Of a stretch of DNA of 64,000 nt, positions 1-10,420 are shown piece after piece. The notes below the pieces were generated by a model, which saw nothing but the letters and a program-made list of their open reading frames with translations, searched no databases and was not told where the DNA came from. The stretch covers positions 110,438 to 174,437 of the forward strand of contig MNCI01022064.1 of the NCBI GenBank assembly GCA_015680685.1. The letters run 5' to 3'. This DNA is from Gnetum montanum (taxonomy: Eukaryota > Streptophyta > Gnetopsida > Gnetales > Gnetaceae). Made by a program: the position numbers and the translations under genes. The number at the start of each line of letters is the position of its first letter. The first letter of the stretch is position 1.

Positions 1-300
1 ATTTTCCTTTGAAATTTCAAGGTAAAGATCTTAGAGTCCTAATCTTGCATCCACCATGCTCAGCCAGGCTCTTTCCATTATGATTGGGAAGTTTCCCTTG
101 CAATTCTCCACACAGATGACAAGGAAATCAGCAGGATAAGACCACCTACAAACGGTGGTCACAATGTCTTCTACCAATCCCAAGGGATTAGTAATGGATT
201 GGTTTGCCAACTTGAGTCGTATGTTGCTCTTCTTTAATAATGGGCTCATTTCCTACCACCTGAAGATGGATGAGGAGGCTTCTTGGATCAGTCAATTTCT
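1..300 (-). pseudogene. Ath-1 retropepsin-like protease, active site deleted
   Basis: In retroelements this aspartic protease cuts the Gag-Pol polyprotein. The open frame at 31-249 contains the family landmarks LGLVEDI, WSYPADFLVI and FPIIMERAWLS, typical of the flap-to-C-terminal half. Compared with Ath-5, VVGNEP is joined directly to LKKSNIRL near position 246. About 28 residues that carry the catalytic Asp motif in relatives are missing, apparently in frame. The domain is recognised by comparison with the Ath-2 and Ath-5 copies. It runs to the window edge, where RT should follow. Confidence 0.75.
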
Positions 301-2757
301 AGGGAAGATGACCTACCTTTATCCAATCGATCACGGCATGGGTGAGCATGACCGTTTGTACGTTAGAGGGTGTTTGGTTTGAAGGCTGCTCGAGCAGTAG
401 AACAGTGGAGGCGCTTTGAGGTTCAGAGGCACTAGCCATAGGCGTATGTGAGGGTATGTTCAAATTATTGAGCCAAAAAGGGATGTTTTCATGGTTTGGG
501 TTCCAGTCCACTCAGCTGAGGTGCTGGTTGTAGGTTGACAACCCTCGTAGCATTGTGTTACTATGGCTATGGTGGTATCTCCCCCTGCATAGGTGGAGCA
601 AGTGGTAGTTAAGTGGAATGTTATGGAGAAGGAATGATAGGAGAAGGTGATGGAGGATAGTATAGATGTGAGCTTTTCCCCTAGGTGATGGAGATTGTGG
701 TCAGAAATATTCCGGGGGATGGTAGTAGTTCTAAAAGGCTGCATGACTCGAAGAGTCTCGTGGAGAGATGGGTTGTTGAACATAGTACCCATAGGAATCT
801 AGCTATCAGTAAGGGTACTGTTGCCTTGGAGGTGGCATCCCCCACACTTGTGGGTGCTGCCACTACTGGAAGTATTCATATGGTTTTTGTGGCACTCCAA
901 TTGGATAATACCCTTACTGCTGGTGGAACTACCTTGGGTTTCCTTATGGATAAGGCAACCTTCGGGGTGTTTGCCTCTTCGCCAAGCAAGGATTCAATGC
1001 GTATACCCCAGACTCTTGGAGATGTGACACCATAGGACAAGACCCCTTAGGATGTTCGTATTGGCATATATCACATTCATCATCCTCCTCCATGTCAAAG
1101 TCTGTAACCTGTTCTGCTACAGCAACTTTGCCCTTACCCTTATGTTGGGCATGTTTAGCTTTCTTCTTCCTATGCTGATCATGATCATTACCTTGTTCTC
1201 TGGACTCTTCTGCAATGTTTAGCACACTTTGGAATTTTTCATCCAAAGAGTCCCACATCTTATCAACCTTTGCCGATATTTTAGATGCAAACTTTTGTAA
1301 GGGCAAGGTTTTCGGTTCATTGCTGCTTCTAGTGGTGATTCCTCCTCATCGTCGCAAAATCAGATTTCCCTCTTTCTAATGGAAGGGTCTCGATTAAACT
1401 CTTCTACACTCTCCTTTTTCCTTAGCTCCTCCTCTTCTTTGGCCACTTGCTCAATTAGGTGCTGCAGTTGATGGGCCCTTAGTTCTGATAATTTTCCTTG
1501 GGCATACACACCAAGGATCTTCCTAGTTTCAAAGCAGAGCCCATCAATGATATGGTGAAGTTGTGCCTGCTAAGAGTAGCCATGACCAGAGCACCGATGT
1601 AGCAATGAATAGCCTTGGATTTGACGTCTCATATTTGCCACCCTAGAGTAGGTATGATACTTGTCATTGAAAATATCAAGCATCGTACTCCATCTTCTGA
1701 TTGATTCTGGTTCCAAGGATCGGTACCAACTCTCTGCTTCCTTGATGAGTGTGCAAGGGAATAGCTTAAACTTTTTCCAATCATTGTCAATGTTCTGCAA
1801 GGTGTAAGCATCATGAAATTCTTGCAAGTGAGTTTGCAGATCACAATTGTATCCCCCTTCAAATTTGGGGATGTTGTTCATGTCAATGCATTTGATCCGG
1901 CTATCCTTTACGTGCCTACTAGGTATCTGAACTGCCTCGGTGATATGGAGCATGCTCCGAGTAGCCAAAAATGGCTCATCTGAGTCATAGTCCTGTTGAG
2001 GATAAGATGTCTATGACGATTTTGGCTACCCCACGCTAGTCCCTTTGTTCATTACGACCACCACCTCCTCACTCCTTTCTACCACAGTTATGATCAGAGT
2101 TTGAACTGGGTGATGGTAGAGGGAAGTGAGAGGATGGAGAAGAAGGAGAGGAGTCACCACCGTTGCAGTGTCGATCTCCCCCTCTACTTTGATGATGACC
2201 TCGATCATCTTGCCCATTCTTGCTTGAGTCGTGACTTCTCCTATGTGACCCTTCATCCCCTTGGGGATCTCAGTCACTTGGAGGCTTGTTCTGGATGATG
2301 GACTGAATAACCTGCTACCCTAGAGGGAGTTTGGCCAAATGTGAATCATGAAAGATAGGTTCCCCATCATCCTACAGCCCTTGCAAGAATAAGGGGTTAC
2401 TGTTGTTTCCCCTTCATGTGTTCATATCGTTCTGCCTGCTGCTAGTCTCATGCTCATTGGGCCTCAGTGGGACGATAGTCCTAATAGTCATGGTCCTCCA
2501 TGATGTACTCCACACCACGGTCTTAGATGCCCAATCTGGCTGTGAAACAACATTCCAGGAGTCGATCGATCAGGCGGTAGTATGATGTTGCCTTCCATGT
2601 CCTGCCATCGCAAATGTTCATCCTGATGCAGGATGAAGGTGAAGTCGGGTACATATTCATTTGGATGCGTGTAGACCACCCAACATTCTTGTGGAACTGA
2701 TGGGTTGGATTCATCTCGCCTGTGAGAAGAAGACATGGTGCATAGTAGATGATCCAC
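300..2757 (-). pseudogene. Ath-1 gag
   Basis: Gag forms the cytoplasmic virus-like particle. The start is set at 2757 (MDHL...), 124 nt from the primer-binding site, the same spacing as Ath-5. The order is an N-terminal segment (2757-2488), a low-complexity charged and serine-rich stretch, the retrotransposon gag core at 1968-1570 (landmarks MNNIPKFEGGYN, EAESWYRSLEPESIRRW), and a zinc-knuckle-like motif CDICQYEHPKGSC near 1065. A Pro/Gln-rich tail leads to protease. The knuckle has three residues between the second Cys and His, not the usual four. Several stops and frameshifts break the frame, so it is a pseudogene. The plus-strand ORFs over this stretch are shadows. Confidence 0.85.
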
Positions 2758-2881
2758 TACTTGGTGTACCTTACTTTTTACTTTAATCCACCTAGCGTGT
2801 GTAAATGTTACTATCCTGGGTCCATTCCAATGACATGAATAATGATTTTGCTAAGGTTAGATGGTGCATGTAAGACTAACA

Positions 2882-2900
2882 GTCCACAGCAATGGTGCCA
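2882..2900 (-). promoter_or_regulatory. Ath-1 primer-binding site (tRNA-Asp-like)
   Basis: On the element strand, one base after the LTR end, the sequence reads TGGCACCATTGCTGTGGAC. This resembles the complement of the 3' end of plant tRNA-Asp (TGGCGCCGTTGCCGGGGA) with a few mismatches. Reverse transcription would be primed here. Confidence 0.7.
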
Positions 2901-2901
2901 A

Positions 2902-3795
2902 TGATGAGCGGCTAGGTACCCCTATGCCCAACCATACGAATCATGGGCGTTCACACGCGACTCAATCGAATTCCGTAGACTGTAAGCACTTTACATACAC
3001 CAGACCTTAACCAGGAAAACCCTTTGTTAGAATGGTCGTTGTCTTCCCAACCTCACTTGTGCTGTTCTAGTGGTGATGGTTAAGTGAGATTGAGGCAACT
3101 GATTTTTATGGCTTTTTACCTTATCTTTTGGCATCTAATTAAGGTATGAAAAGCAAGGAATGAAATATTATATAATCTATAATTATCCTAATCTATATCT
3201 TAACTATTCCTAGCATAAGTATCTGATCCCATCTTCCAGGCACATCCTGAGCATCCCCTAACCACTACTGGGTTACCAGACATTAAGCGTCATTGGGTTG
3301 CCAAGTGTTGGGTTTACATTCGAGATAGTCGTACTTATGGTTTCTACGAACTATGAAGGGGCGATAACGATTAAAATAATAACAAGGAAAACTTAAGTAA
3401 TTATCAAAGCATAAAAATATTAAGCTATTAAATGCATTAAATGACTAGGTCCAAATGCTGTAAGGAATGCTTGAAAAGCTCATCTTTATTGTTGTACACG
3501 CCAATGGGCTCAGATACATCAGCGCTCGAATAAAGAACCAGACAACTTTCTTACACTTACTACGGGCACTTGGAAAATATTCTAACTCTCATGGATACAA
3601 ACTGCAAGAGCTTCGTTACAATTGACAAAAGGTACCTAAGTGAGGCTGGAATAGGCTCCATGTAAACGGGGCCATGTCGACGCATGGAAGGATGCGTCAA
3701 CGGGGCCACGTCGATGCAGCTACATATACGTGGCCTAGTCGATGCAGCTACATATACACGACCTAGTCGATGCATTGACTAATGACACTTCATCA
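2902..3795 (-). repeat. Ath-1 5' LTR (894 bp), TATA box deleted
   Basis: Boundaries come from the inverted termini TGATGA...TCATCA, the primer-binding site at the left edge and alignment to the Ath-5 LTRs. U3 is the right part on the plus strand. It contains two adjacent 28-bp copies (3711-3738, 3739-3766) of a tcgatgcagctacatatac motif. Around 3640-3655 about 20 bp present in Ath-5 are missing, including the TATAAATAAGAGG core promoter. Confidence 0.85.
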
Positions 3796-4173
3796 AATAA
3801 CAACACATTATAAACCCATCTTTTGTTAACTATGAAGTTATACTTCAGGCTCATTTGACTGACTATTCTAATAACCAAAAAAGAAATATCTTTAATTCTA
3901 AGAAGAAGTCTCTTAGCAATATCAGGATTTTTTGAGAAAAACCTAATCATGTAGCTCTTATACTAGATATGTCCATCCACTACATGTGTAAATTGCAATA
4001 TGGGATTGATTCTTATAATCAAGATTTCTTCAACCTTAGTTAAATTAGCCAGAATAGGCACTTGGGGTTCTAGATTCATGCCATTCGTTTCTAAAAAATC
4101 ACTTGATCTTATAACCAAAACTATCAATAATATTTTGTACCTTTTCTTTTTAATACTTGTTGCATATCTAACC
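3796..4173 (-). pseudogene. Helitron-like protein fragment (DUF6570-type region)
   Basis: Minus-strand translation gives NLTKVEEILIIRINPIL (about 4060-3990), followed out of frame by FFSKNPDIAKRLLLRI and YNFIVNKRWVYNVLLF (about 3930-3800). From family knowledge this order (an L-T-x-I/V-E-E-x-L-I-x-R block, then an F-x-x-x-x-x-x-A-x-R-L block, then a short conserved tail) matches the DUF6570-like region N-terminal of Helitron-type helicases in plants. It is truncated at both ends, by the Ath-2 insertion on the right and the Ath-1 LTR on the left. A frame break and stops make it a pseudogene. I found no continuation right of Ath-2, and no Helitron helicase or ends. Confidence 0.55.
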
Positions 4174-4178
4174 TCTAG
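4174..4178. repeat. Ath-2 target-site duplication, left copy (TCTAG)
   Basis: TCTAG directly precedes the LTR start TGATGAG and recurs exactly at 10416-10420 after the other LTR end, which fixes both ends of Ath-2. Confidence 0.9.
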
Positions 4179-4297
4179 TGATGAGTGGCGAGGTACCCCT
4201 ACACTCAACCATACAAATACGAGCGTTACATGCGCGATCCGGTCGAACTCTACAGACTAAGTGCCTACACGCCTTATGGAACACCTAGGGTTAATCA
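4179..4297 (-). repeat. Ath-2 3' LTR, internally deleted (119 bp)
   Basis: It matches the first 119 bp (plus-strand order) of the 5' LTR at 9662, ending ...ctagggttaatca, and then jumps straight to the polypurine-tract complement tacccccatgactg. About 635 bp of the LTR are missing. The join shares ATCA with the usual LTR terminus, so a microhomology-mediated deletion is likely. U3 and the TATA box are lost from this copy. Confidence 0.85.
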
Positions 4298-4311
4298 TAC
4301 CCCCATGACTG
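4298..4311 (-). promoter_or_regulatory. Ath-2 polypurine tract
   Basis: The element-strand sequence TCAGTCATGGGGGTA borders the 3' LTR. It is the expected site of plus-strand priming, and the same motif borders the 3' LTR of Ath-3, Ath-4, Ath-6 and Ath-7. Confidence 0.6.
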
Positions 4312-4668
4312 AATAAAAAGTTATCCTCGAGTTCCTTACAAAATATTGGGAATGTATGGGATTATTGACTTGAATGGAACTAATGGTGAATGGGATGACA
4401 TGTGAACGGATCATCATTATAGAACATGACTAAACTGGTGTTCACGACAATAAGAGTGAACACTTTATACATTTGACATCAAGCCTTATTTGATAGCTGA
4501 GAGAGAAGAGAGTAGAGAGAAGAAGTCTGCTGCTGCCAACGTCAAGATTGTGCCTTTCATTGTCCATCTGTGAGCGTGCCATCAATCTTGTTCCTTGCAT
4601 AACTGCTTCAGCACCAATCCATTCCAAGTGTTACCTTCAGGTCCAGTCCATTCTTGTATGATTGCCAT
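4312..4668 (-). pseudogene. Ath-2 accessory ORF vestige
   Basis: The ATG at 4668 follows a CAG acceptor-like sequence exactly as in the other copies, and the first codons read MAIIQEW. Almost all of the 2.8-kb ORF seen in Ath-5 is missing. Only about 230 bp of unrelated-looking frame and the conserved 3' untranslated stretch (4312 to about 4440, matching sequence beside the Ath-4 and Ath-7 polypurine tracts) remain. It encodes no recognisable domain. Confidence 0.5.
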
Positions 4669-4873
4669 CTGCACACACAACACAGTCTTATATTAGCAAG
4701 GATAAATGAATCACAATGCAGTTGATACCTTGCTTCGGTGAAAGGTCCATTGGCTGAGTTGTTGTATGGTTGATTGCAGATTCTAGAGATATAATATTGG
4801 TGACTACCAAAGGTGCGAGGACTAGGAGAAAATTGAAAAAATTGGGTTAGGACCCCCATGACTAAGAGCGAAC
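4669..4873 (-). other. Ath-2 intron-like segment before accessory ORF
   Basis: It is bounded by a donor-like AG|GTTCGC at 4873 (GTATGC in Ath-4 and Ath-5) and TGTGTGCAG at 4669, directly against the ATG. GCTAAT near 4698 could be a branch site. A polypurine-like AGTCATGGGGG lies just inside the donor. The donor is probably weakened here. Confidence 0.4.
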
Positions 4874-6230
4874 CTCCGGTAGCGATAGAATGGAAAAAGA
4901 AAAGGAATAAGGAGGATGGAGAAAAAGAGACAACTATAACGTCGATGAAATGGATGGCAAGATGGAAATGAACAAAAGAGAGTTGATTGCAATAATGTTA
5001 AAGGAAAGAATGTAACTGGTGTACCACATAGGAATGCTAGTGGGTCCTCCCCAAAGCAGGCTCATGCCCTTAATGCCCTAACAAACCCACATTCAAAGAG
5101 TCCGTAGGCTCTAGGAATGTCATTTGGAATAAGTGTTAAAGTCTTAACCGTAAGAATTTACCAGAAAGAAAACGATGCATCCACAAAAATATGGACTACT
5201 GATACAACTGACAATGAGGTGATAAATGGGAAAAGAAGGATGGAAAGAAGAGAAGGTAATGGAGTCTCAAGAACAAGGTGTTGTATAGTCCCTTGTGTAT
5301 TTAATGATTAATGTGACTTAGTAGATCCCATTCCAAGTCTGGCCTCAAAAAAACCACATCCAATGACTTCACATCAATGCATTCAGCCAATCCATCCACT
5401 TGAAGTAACAAAAATGCATCCCTTAAAGAGCCACCACCATTCTGACGAAACAATGGAGGAAAAAGTAGGAAGCGAGGAAGGGCCTCGATTGGAGGGAACA
5501 TGTTTTTAGTTTCATAATCATTACTTGTAGCCTAGATGATTATTTCTTCTAAGGGGTGTTCTTTGAATCCTCATTGTTTTTTTATGTTTATACGTGAGAA
5601 CCACACCATGCAAAGACTTTGTTATTTTTATTTTTATTTACTCATCTTCCCAATAATTGGGCAATGTCGAAACGGTAAGAAAACTCAAGAAGAAAATATC
5701 CAAGCACCCAAGAGAATGGCCAACACAAATGCATCAAGTTCCCTTGAAGCCACACCCTTTTCAATCCTTGAGTCCTTCCTTAGTTTGAGAAATGCCCAGT
5801 CACCGATTCTTTGATAATTCTTATTATTTTGAAGAAAGGGACTATACAGTTCCAACCCAAGAGAGACCATAGAGATTTATGGATGCATGGATGATGTGGA
5901 CTCATTGCATGCTATATTAAAAGAACCATACCTTAGTATCAACATCATAACTTAAAGGTAAAAACCAAACATTAGCAACCAATAGAAAAAATTTCATACC
6001 ATCATTAAGAGAACTTTTTGGGTGACAAACTTAAAAAAATGGATAACACACACACACACACACACACAAATAAAAGAAAAAGTATAAACGGTGTTGTAAA
6101 AAAAAACAAGAAAAGTTAAAGAAATTTGTAAAACAAAAATGTGTAAAAAAAAAAACTTAAAAGAACTAAGGCCCTCAAATGATCAGCATAGGTGGCCATC
6201 TCCCCCATGACTGAATTGAAAGGGAGAAAT
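4874..6230 (-). other. Ath-2 post-pol non-coding spacer
   Basis: No coding potential is seen. Blocks are shared with the other elements: a GGGGAGGACCCACT-type block near 5040-5052, the GGTGTGGCTTCAAGGG block at about 5737-5757, the accacaccatgcaaagac block near 5600, and the AGTCATGGGGGAGATGG motif at 6200-6216. The U3-like promoter block found in Ath-4, -5, -6 and -7 is not visible. Confidence 0.6.
6047..6068. repeat. (CA)11 microsatellite
   Basis: An uninterrupted CA dinucleotide run in the Ath-2 spacer, followed by poly-A-rich sequence. Confidence 0.95.
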
Positions 6231-6269
6231 CTGAAATAATGAGCACTTATTTGAATTTTTTAGAAGTGT

Positions 6270-6930
6270 TCAACTTCTCCCAATTGATGTTTTTAGATTA
6301 AGGGTTGAAAGTTGGCGACGCTCATACTCCAATGTATTTATGCTTTCGTTGTGGTTGCAACTTGTTCCCCTAGTTAGTTCCATGCATATCGGTAAATTGC
6401 TCTCTTGATTAGCTGTCAACCACTGGGTGTTCTCTTGTTGTGTGGTTGCTACACATAGGCACCTTTGTATATGATTTCCTAGGCACACTGGTTGCATACA
6501 AGAAATACTAAGCACTCCTTTACGTCATCACCCTCTCTATCACTGTATGTGATGCATGGAACTTTCTTCTTCTTGATCTTTCCATAAGAGTTTTCCTTAG
6601 ATATTTTCAGGGAAATATCACAGATTCCTAGGCATGTGTTTATGGTACTTAGCCATGCCATCCCCATTATAATTGGGAAGTCCCCTTTATTATTGTTGAA
6701 TTCTATTACTAGGAAATCAGCTAGGTATGACCAACCACACACAGTGGTAGCAATGTCCTCCACAAGTCCCAAAGGGATAGTGATGGACTAGTCAGCCAAC
6801 TCTAATTGAACATTGCTCTTCTTGAGTGGAGGTAGGTTCCAGGATTTATACATTTCTTGCGATATTAAGTTGACTCTAGAACCTGAGTCAAGAAGAGGCT
6901 AATGTGGTTCATTCCCAACGAATTGGAGTA
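6270..6930 (-). pseudogene. Ath-2 protease and pol linker
   Basis: In element order, LLDSGSRVNLIS (Asp-Ser-Gly active site, codons 6881-6889) is followed by LKKSNVQLELAD, a stop, then GLVEDIATTVCGW, FLVIEFNNNKGDFPIIMG and AWLS. This is the classic retropepsin order, and this is the only copy in the window with the catalytic DSG preserved. A linker follows with CITYSDREGDD, a frame change, and TQWLTANQ...ICMEL, matching the segment between protease and RT in Ath-5. The frame then ends without any RT. One in-frame stop and a frameshift make it defective. Confidence 0.75.
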
Positions 6931-9516
6931 GATTAAGGGACTTCCGGAGTTAGAGAGTTTCCTGGGAAGATGACCCACGTTTATCCAGACAGTGACTGTA
7001 GGTGTTAACATAACCGTGTGCATTGAGCTCTATTATTGGTTTGAAGGGAGCTCCGAAGCCTTTCTTGATGAAGGAGTGGTTATAGACTCAACCACTTGTG
7101 CTTGTGTGTTTGGAGTGTTGGTTCTAAAGACGGGTCTTCTCTTTGTACGATTGTTAAAACCAGCAGTGGGTTGAAGGTTTACAGCTCTCACAGCATTACG
7201 TTGCTGCAGTTGAGTGGGGAGTTCCCCTTGCATTGTTGGAGCGGGTGGTAGTGGAACTATTGGAGTAAGAGATGTGGATGGATTCAAAGGATGGTATGCA
7301 TTTGGGGTGTCCCTTCCAGGAGAAGGAGTCTTAAAATACTCTTGAACTTGGTAGTGACGTTGTGGGGTCATGTGACTGATAGAGTCACTTGGAGAAATGA
7401 GCTGCTGCACATAATAGCCATATGGATTTGGTTGCCGGTAAGGGTATGGTTGCCTAGGCGGTGGCATCCCCCATGATTCTGGGTATTGCCACTATTGGTG
7501 TTGCTCGATAGGTTGTGGAAAAGTTCCACTTGGATAATACGTTAAGGGTTGGTGGAACTGCCTTGGGTTACCCTGGGGATAAGGTAACCATCGGGGTGCT
7601 TGTTGTTTGTTAAGTCTTGGGTTGAGTGCATACACCCCAAACTCTTGTAGATGTGAGATTATTAGGCAACATCCCTTAGGATGGTCATATTGGCAGATCT
7701 CACATCCAACATCATTGTCTGTATCTAAATCCACAACCTCATCAGTGATAGTCATTTTTCCCTTACCCTTGTTATGTGCATAGTTTGAATCTCTCCTCTT
7801 TTTCTTATCATGGTCACTACTTCGCTCCTTAGACTCCTCTACGATTTTCAAAATAGTTTCAAATCGACTATCTAAGGAGTTCCACATTTGATCTACCTTA
7901 GCCAACACTTCTATTGTCAGCTTTTGAAGCGACAAGGTTTTCCTATTCACCAACTCTTCAAGTGGTGACTCATCCTCCTCCTCATAGAATCTCACTCCCG
8001 TCTTTCAGAGGGAAGGATCGCGGTTATACTCTTCCATGCTTTCTCTTTTCCGTAGCTCTCCTTCTTCCTTAGCTACTTGCTCCAAGAATCTATGAACTTC
8101 ATGGGACCTAAGTTCTGATAATCTCCCTTGGGCATATGTCCCAAGGGTTCTCCTCGTTTCATGTATTAGCCCATCTACGAGGTGGTGGAGTTGATCCCAT
8201 TGTAGCAGTGCATAATATCGGCCCATGGAAGCATCCAAGGGTTTGTGATTACCCTGCTTCCATCCTTGGATCTGTTTCTGCAAGTTGGACACTTGGGAGT
8301 ACGTTTGATATTTATCGTTAAATAGTTCTAACATTGTACTCCACCTTCTAATGGATTTCGGTTCTAAGGATAGGTACCAGCTTTCCGCTTCCTTTATAAG
8401 TGTCCATGTGAACAACTTTAACTTTTTCCAGTCATTCTCAATATTTTTCAAGGCACAAGCATCGTGAAATGCCTGTAAGTGGTTCTGCGGATCAGCGTTA
8501 TATCCCCCCTCAAATCGTGGGATATTATTCATGTCTAGTCTCTTGATCTGACTATCTTTTTGGTGCCTTTTAGATATCCTAACTACCTTTGTAATGTCTA
8601 ACATACTCCAGGTTTCTAGTAGGGGTTCCTCGTTGTCATTTCTTTCATGGTGTCTATGATTCCTACGTGGTTTCCTACTTTTCCTTCTTCCATGCCTTGA
8701 TTCCCTCGAATGCCCTCATCCTCCCTCTTGACTCTCTCATCGAGGGTTCTCATTATGCTTATCCTTATCCTCATGGTTGTGCTCGTTGTGACTGCATCCT
8801 GATGTGGAAGGAGAGGGTGAGTGATGCGATGAAGGGGAAGAGGAAGGAGAGCCATTGCCATGACGATGTTTCCTACCATCCCTTTGGTGATCCCGATCCC
8901 GATCGTGATGATGATCAGAATGATTGTCCTTATCTTGTGTTTGTGTTCCCTCATTGAACACTTAGTGCTAGTGGGCATCCAAACCAAGGTTGTGTATCGT
9001 GGAGTGAAGGTTCTGATACCCTACCTCCTCATTATTGTTAGGAGGGGGAACATCATTTTGTGGAGAACCCATTGAGATAGGTTCACCACCCTTAATTTCT
9101 CTTATGATGGGTGAAGCATTGTGGGGTCCTTTGCCCTTCAACGATGTGTGGTAACTCTCCTGCCATGCGTCCCGTTGACGTTGCGCTACTGTGAGATGGT
9201 AATCCCTTGTGTCGTAATCACATGCAACATATTCAGTGTATAGCTGCGTCATGTCTATCTATGCAAGAGCACGAAGGAGCATGTTAGGGACTGCATGATC
9301 TGGGGGTAACACTATGTTACCTTGCAAGTCTCGCCAACATAGTTGTTCATCCTGATGGAGGATAAAGGTAAAATCGAGTATATACTCATCGTGATGAGTA
9401 TACACTACCTAATACTCTTGAGGAACTGGTGGTTCTTGGTTATGTATGTTGTGCCACCGACTGTCTCTTGTGTGATTCCTAGGTGGTGAAGCGCTTTTAT
9501 CAGAAGAAGAAGACAT
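6930..9516 (-). pseudogene. Ath-2 gag (core ORF still open)
   Basis: The start at 9516 (MSSSSDKSAS...) lies about 125 nt from the primer-binding site. The gag core is open over 199 codons (8604-8005), with MNNIPRFEGGYN, AESWYLSLEPKSIRRW and LGTYAQGRLSELRSHE. The next segment (7995-7492) carries the knuckle CEICQYDHPKGCC (CX2CX3HX4C), and a Pro/Gln/Tyr-rich tail (7467-7033) leads to protease. It is the best preserved gag core in the window, along with Ath-4. Stops and shifts near 8000, 8610 and 7480 split the whole. It would package RNA if intact. The many overlapping plus-strand ORFs are shadows. Confidence 0.85.
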
Positions 9517-9642
9517 TGGTATCTTGTCGGTGTGCTATTGACCGTTGTTTAAATTTTCTTCTGATTAACCCTAAGGGTTCGTTTAAGCTTCCCAATGATG
9601 TGGATGATTTCCTATGTTCTACTTAGTGCACAAACAACTTAG

Positions 9643-9660
9643 TCCCCGACAACGATGCCA
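9643..9660 (-). promoter_or_regulatory. Ath-2 primer-binding site (tRNA-Asp-like)
   Basis: The element strand reads TGGCATCGTTGTCGGGGAC one base after the LTR end. It differs from the tRNA-Asp complement TGGCGCCGTTGCCGGGGA at only two of its first 18 positions, the best match in the window. Confidence 0.8.
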
Positions 9661-9661
9661 A

Positions 9662-10415
9662 TGATGAGTGGCGAGGTACCCCTACACTCAACCATACAAA
9701 TACAAGCGTTACACATGCGATCCAGTTGAACTCCGTAGACTAAGTGCTTACACACCTTATGGGATACCTAGGGTTAATCAATCATTGTCCTCTCAAGCTC
9801 ACTTGTATTTGTCACGGTTGTATGGTTAAGTAAGCTTGAGGCATGTGATTTTTATATCTTTTATGTTTTTATCGCCTATGCTAAGAGGGAAAAGGGTGAA
9901 GAGACTAAGTAACTAACTTGCACTAACTAAGCCTTAATCATCCTAGCATCAGTATCCGTTCCCACTTGCCATTTCACATCCTAAACCAATGCAATGCTGC
10001 TGGGATTACCAAATGCTATTCGTTATTGGGATTACCAAGCGTAACGCACGTGCTCGAAGCAGTCATACTGAATGCACTTAACTATGAGAGTTGAGGGTTG
10101 AGAGAGATTAAGTCCTTAAGAAAGCATTTTAAAAATTAACAATAATTAAAGTCCTATTTAGCTTAGTCCATGCACTGTAAGGTTTATCCAAAAGTTCGTC
10201 TTTATTGCCGTACACAATTGTGTGCTTAGGTACAGAATTGCGCGAATAAAGATCCGTTTACTTTGAGACTCCTACTATGGGCACATGGAAATTATTCTAT
10301 CTCTGGAATGGTAAAACTGCCAGAGTTTAGCTAAGGGTCTAGATCTAGATGGAGAAACAAGGGAGAGCCGCCTCTTATTTATAGAACTGGTGACCTGCGA
10401 TATTGCGTTCCATCA
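9662..10415 (-). repeat. Ath-2 5' LTR (754 bp), very short U3
   Basis: It starts TGATGAGTGG beside the primer-binding site and ends ...CCATCA before the TSD TCTAG. In element orientation TATAAATAAGAGG lies only about 35 bp from the LTR start, against about 150 bp in Ath-5, so most of U3 is missing or was never present. Confidence 0.88.
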
Positions 10416-10420
10416 TCTAG
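10416..10420. repeat. Ath-2 target-site duplication, right copy (TCTAG)
   Basis: Identical to 4174-4178. Confidence 0.9.

Larger units (their letters stand above)
1..3795 (-). mobile_element. Ath-1: Athila-like Ty3/gypsy retrotransposon, 5' part (continues left of window)
   Basis: Read on the minus strand this gives a 5' LTR (2902-3795), a tRNA-Asp-like primer-binding site, a short leader, gag (from 2757) and the start of protease (to base 1). Pol, the accessory ORF and the 3' LTR must lie left of the window. Gag and LTR sequence are very close to Ath-5, so the two belong to one subfamily. The LTR abuts a Helitron-like coding fragment, and the first five bases beyond it (3796-3800, aataa) would be the right TSD copy; the left copy is outside. 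The promoter and the protease active site are both damaged, so this copy looks dead. Confidence 0.9.
4179..10415 (-). mobile_element. Ath-2: gag-protease element lacking RT-integrase and accessory ORF
   Basis: A perfect 5-bp TSD (TCTAG) brackets this 6.2-kb minus-strand element. In element order it has a 5' LTR (9662-10415), primer-binding site, gag (from 9516), protease (6905-6600), a short linker, the conserved post-pol spacer (6200 to about 4880), a short intron-like piece, a vestige of the accessory ORF and a truncated 3' LTR (4179-4297). RT, RNase H, integrase and nearly all of the accessory ORF are absent, not merely mutated. If it ever moved in this form it needed proteins from a relative. 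It is inserted in the Helitron-like sequence. Confidence 0.9.

Noticed and set aside
685-1035. Long plus-strand ORF opposite gag
   Set aside because: It is the complement of Ath-1 gag, and homologous ORFs appear opposite gag in Ath-5 (27710-28050) and Ath-2. Pro/Gly-rich gag codons leave the opposite strand open. No domain is seen.
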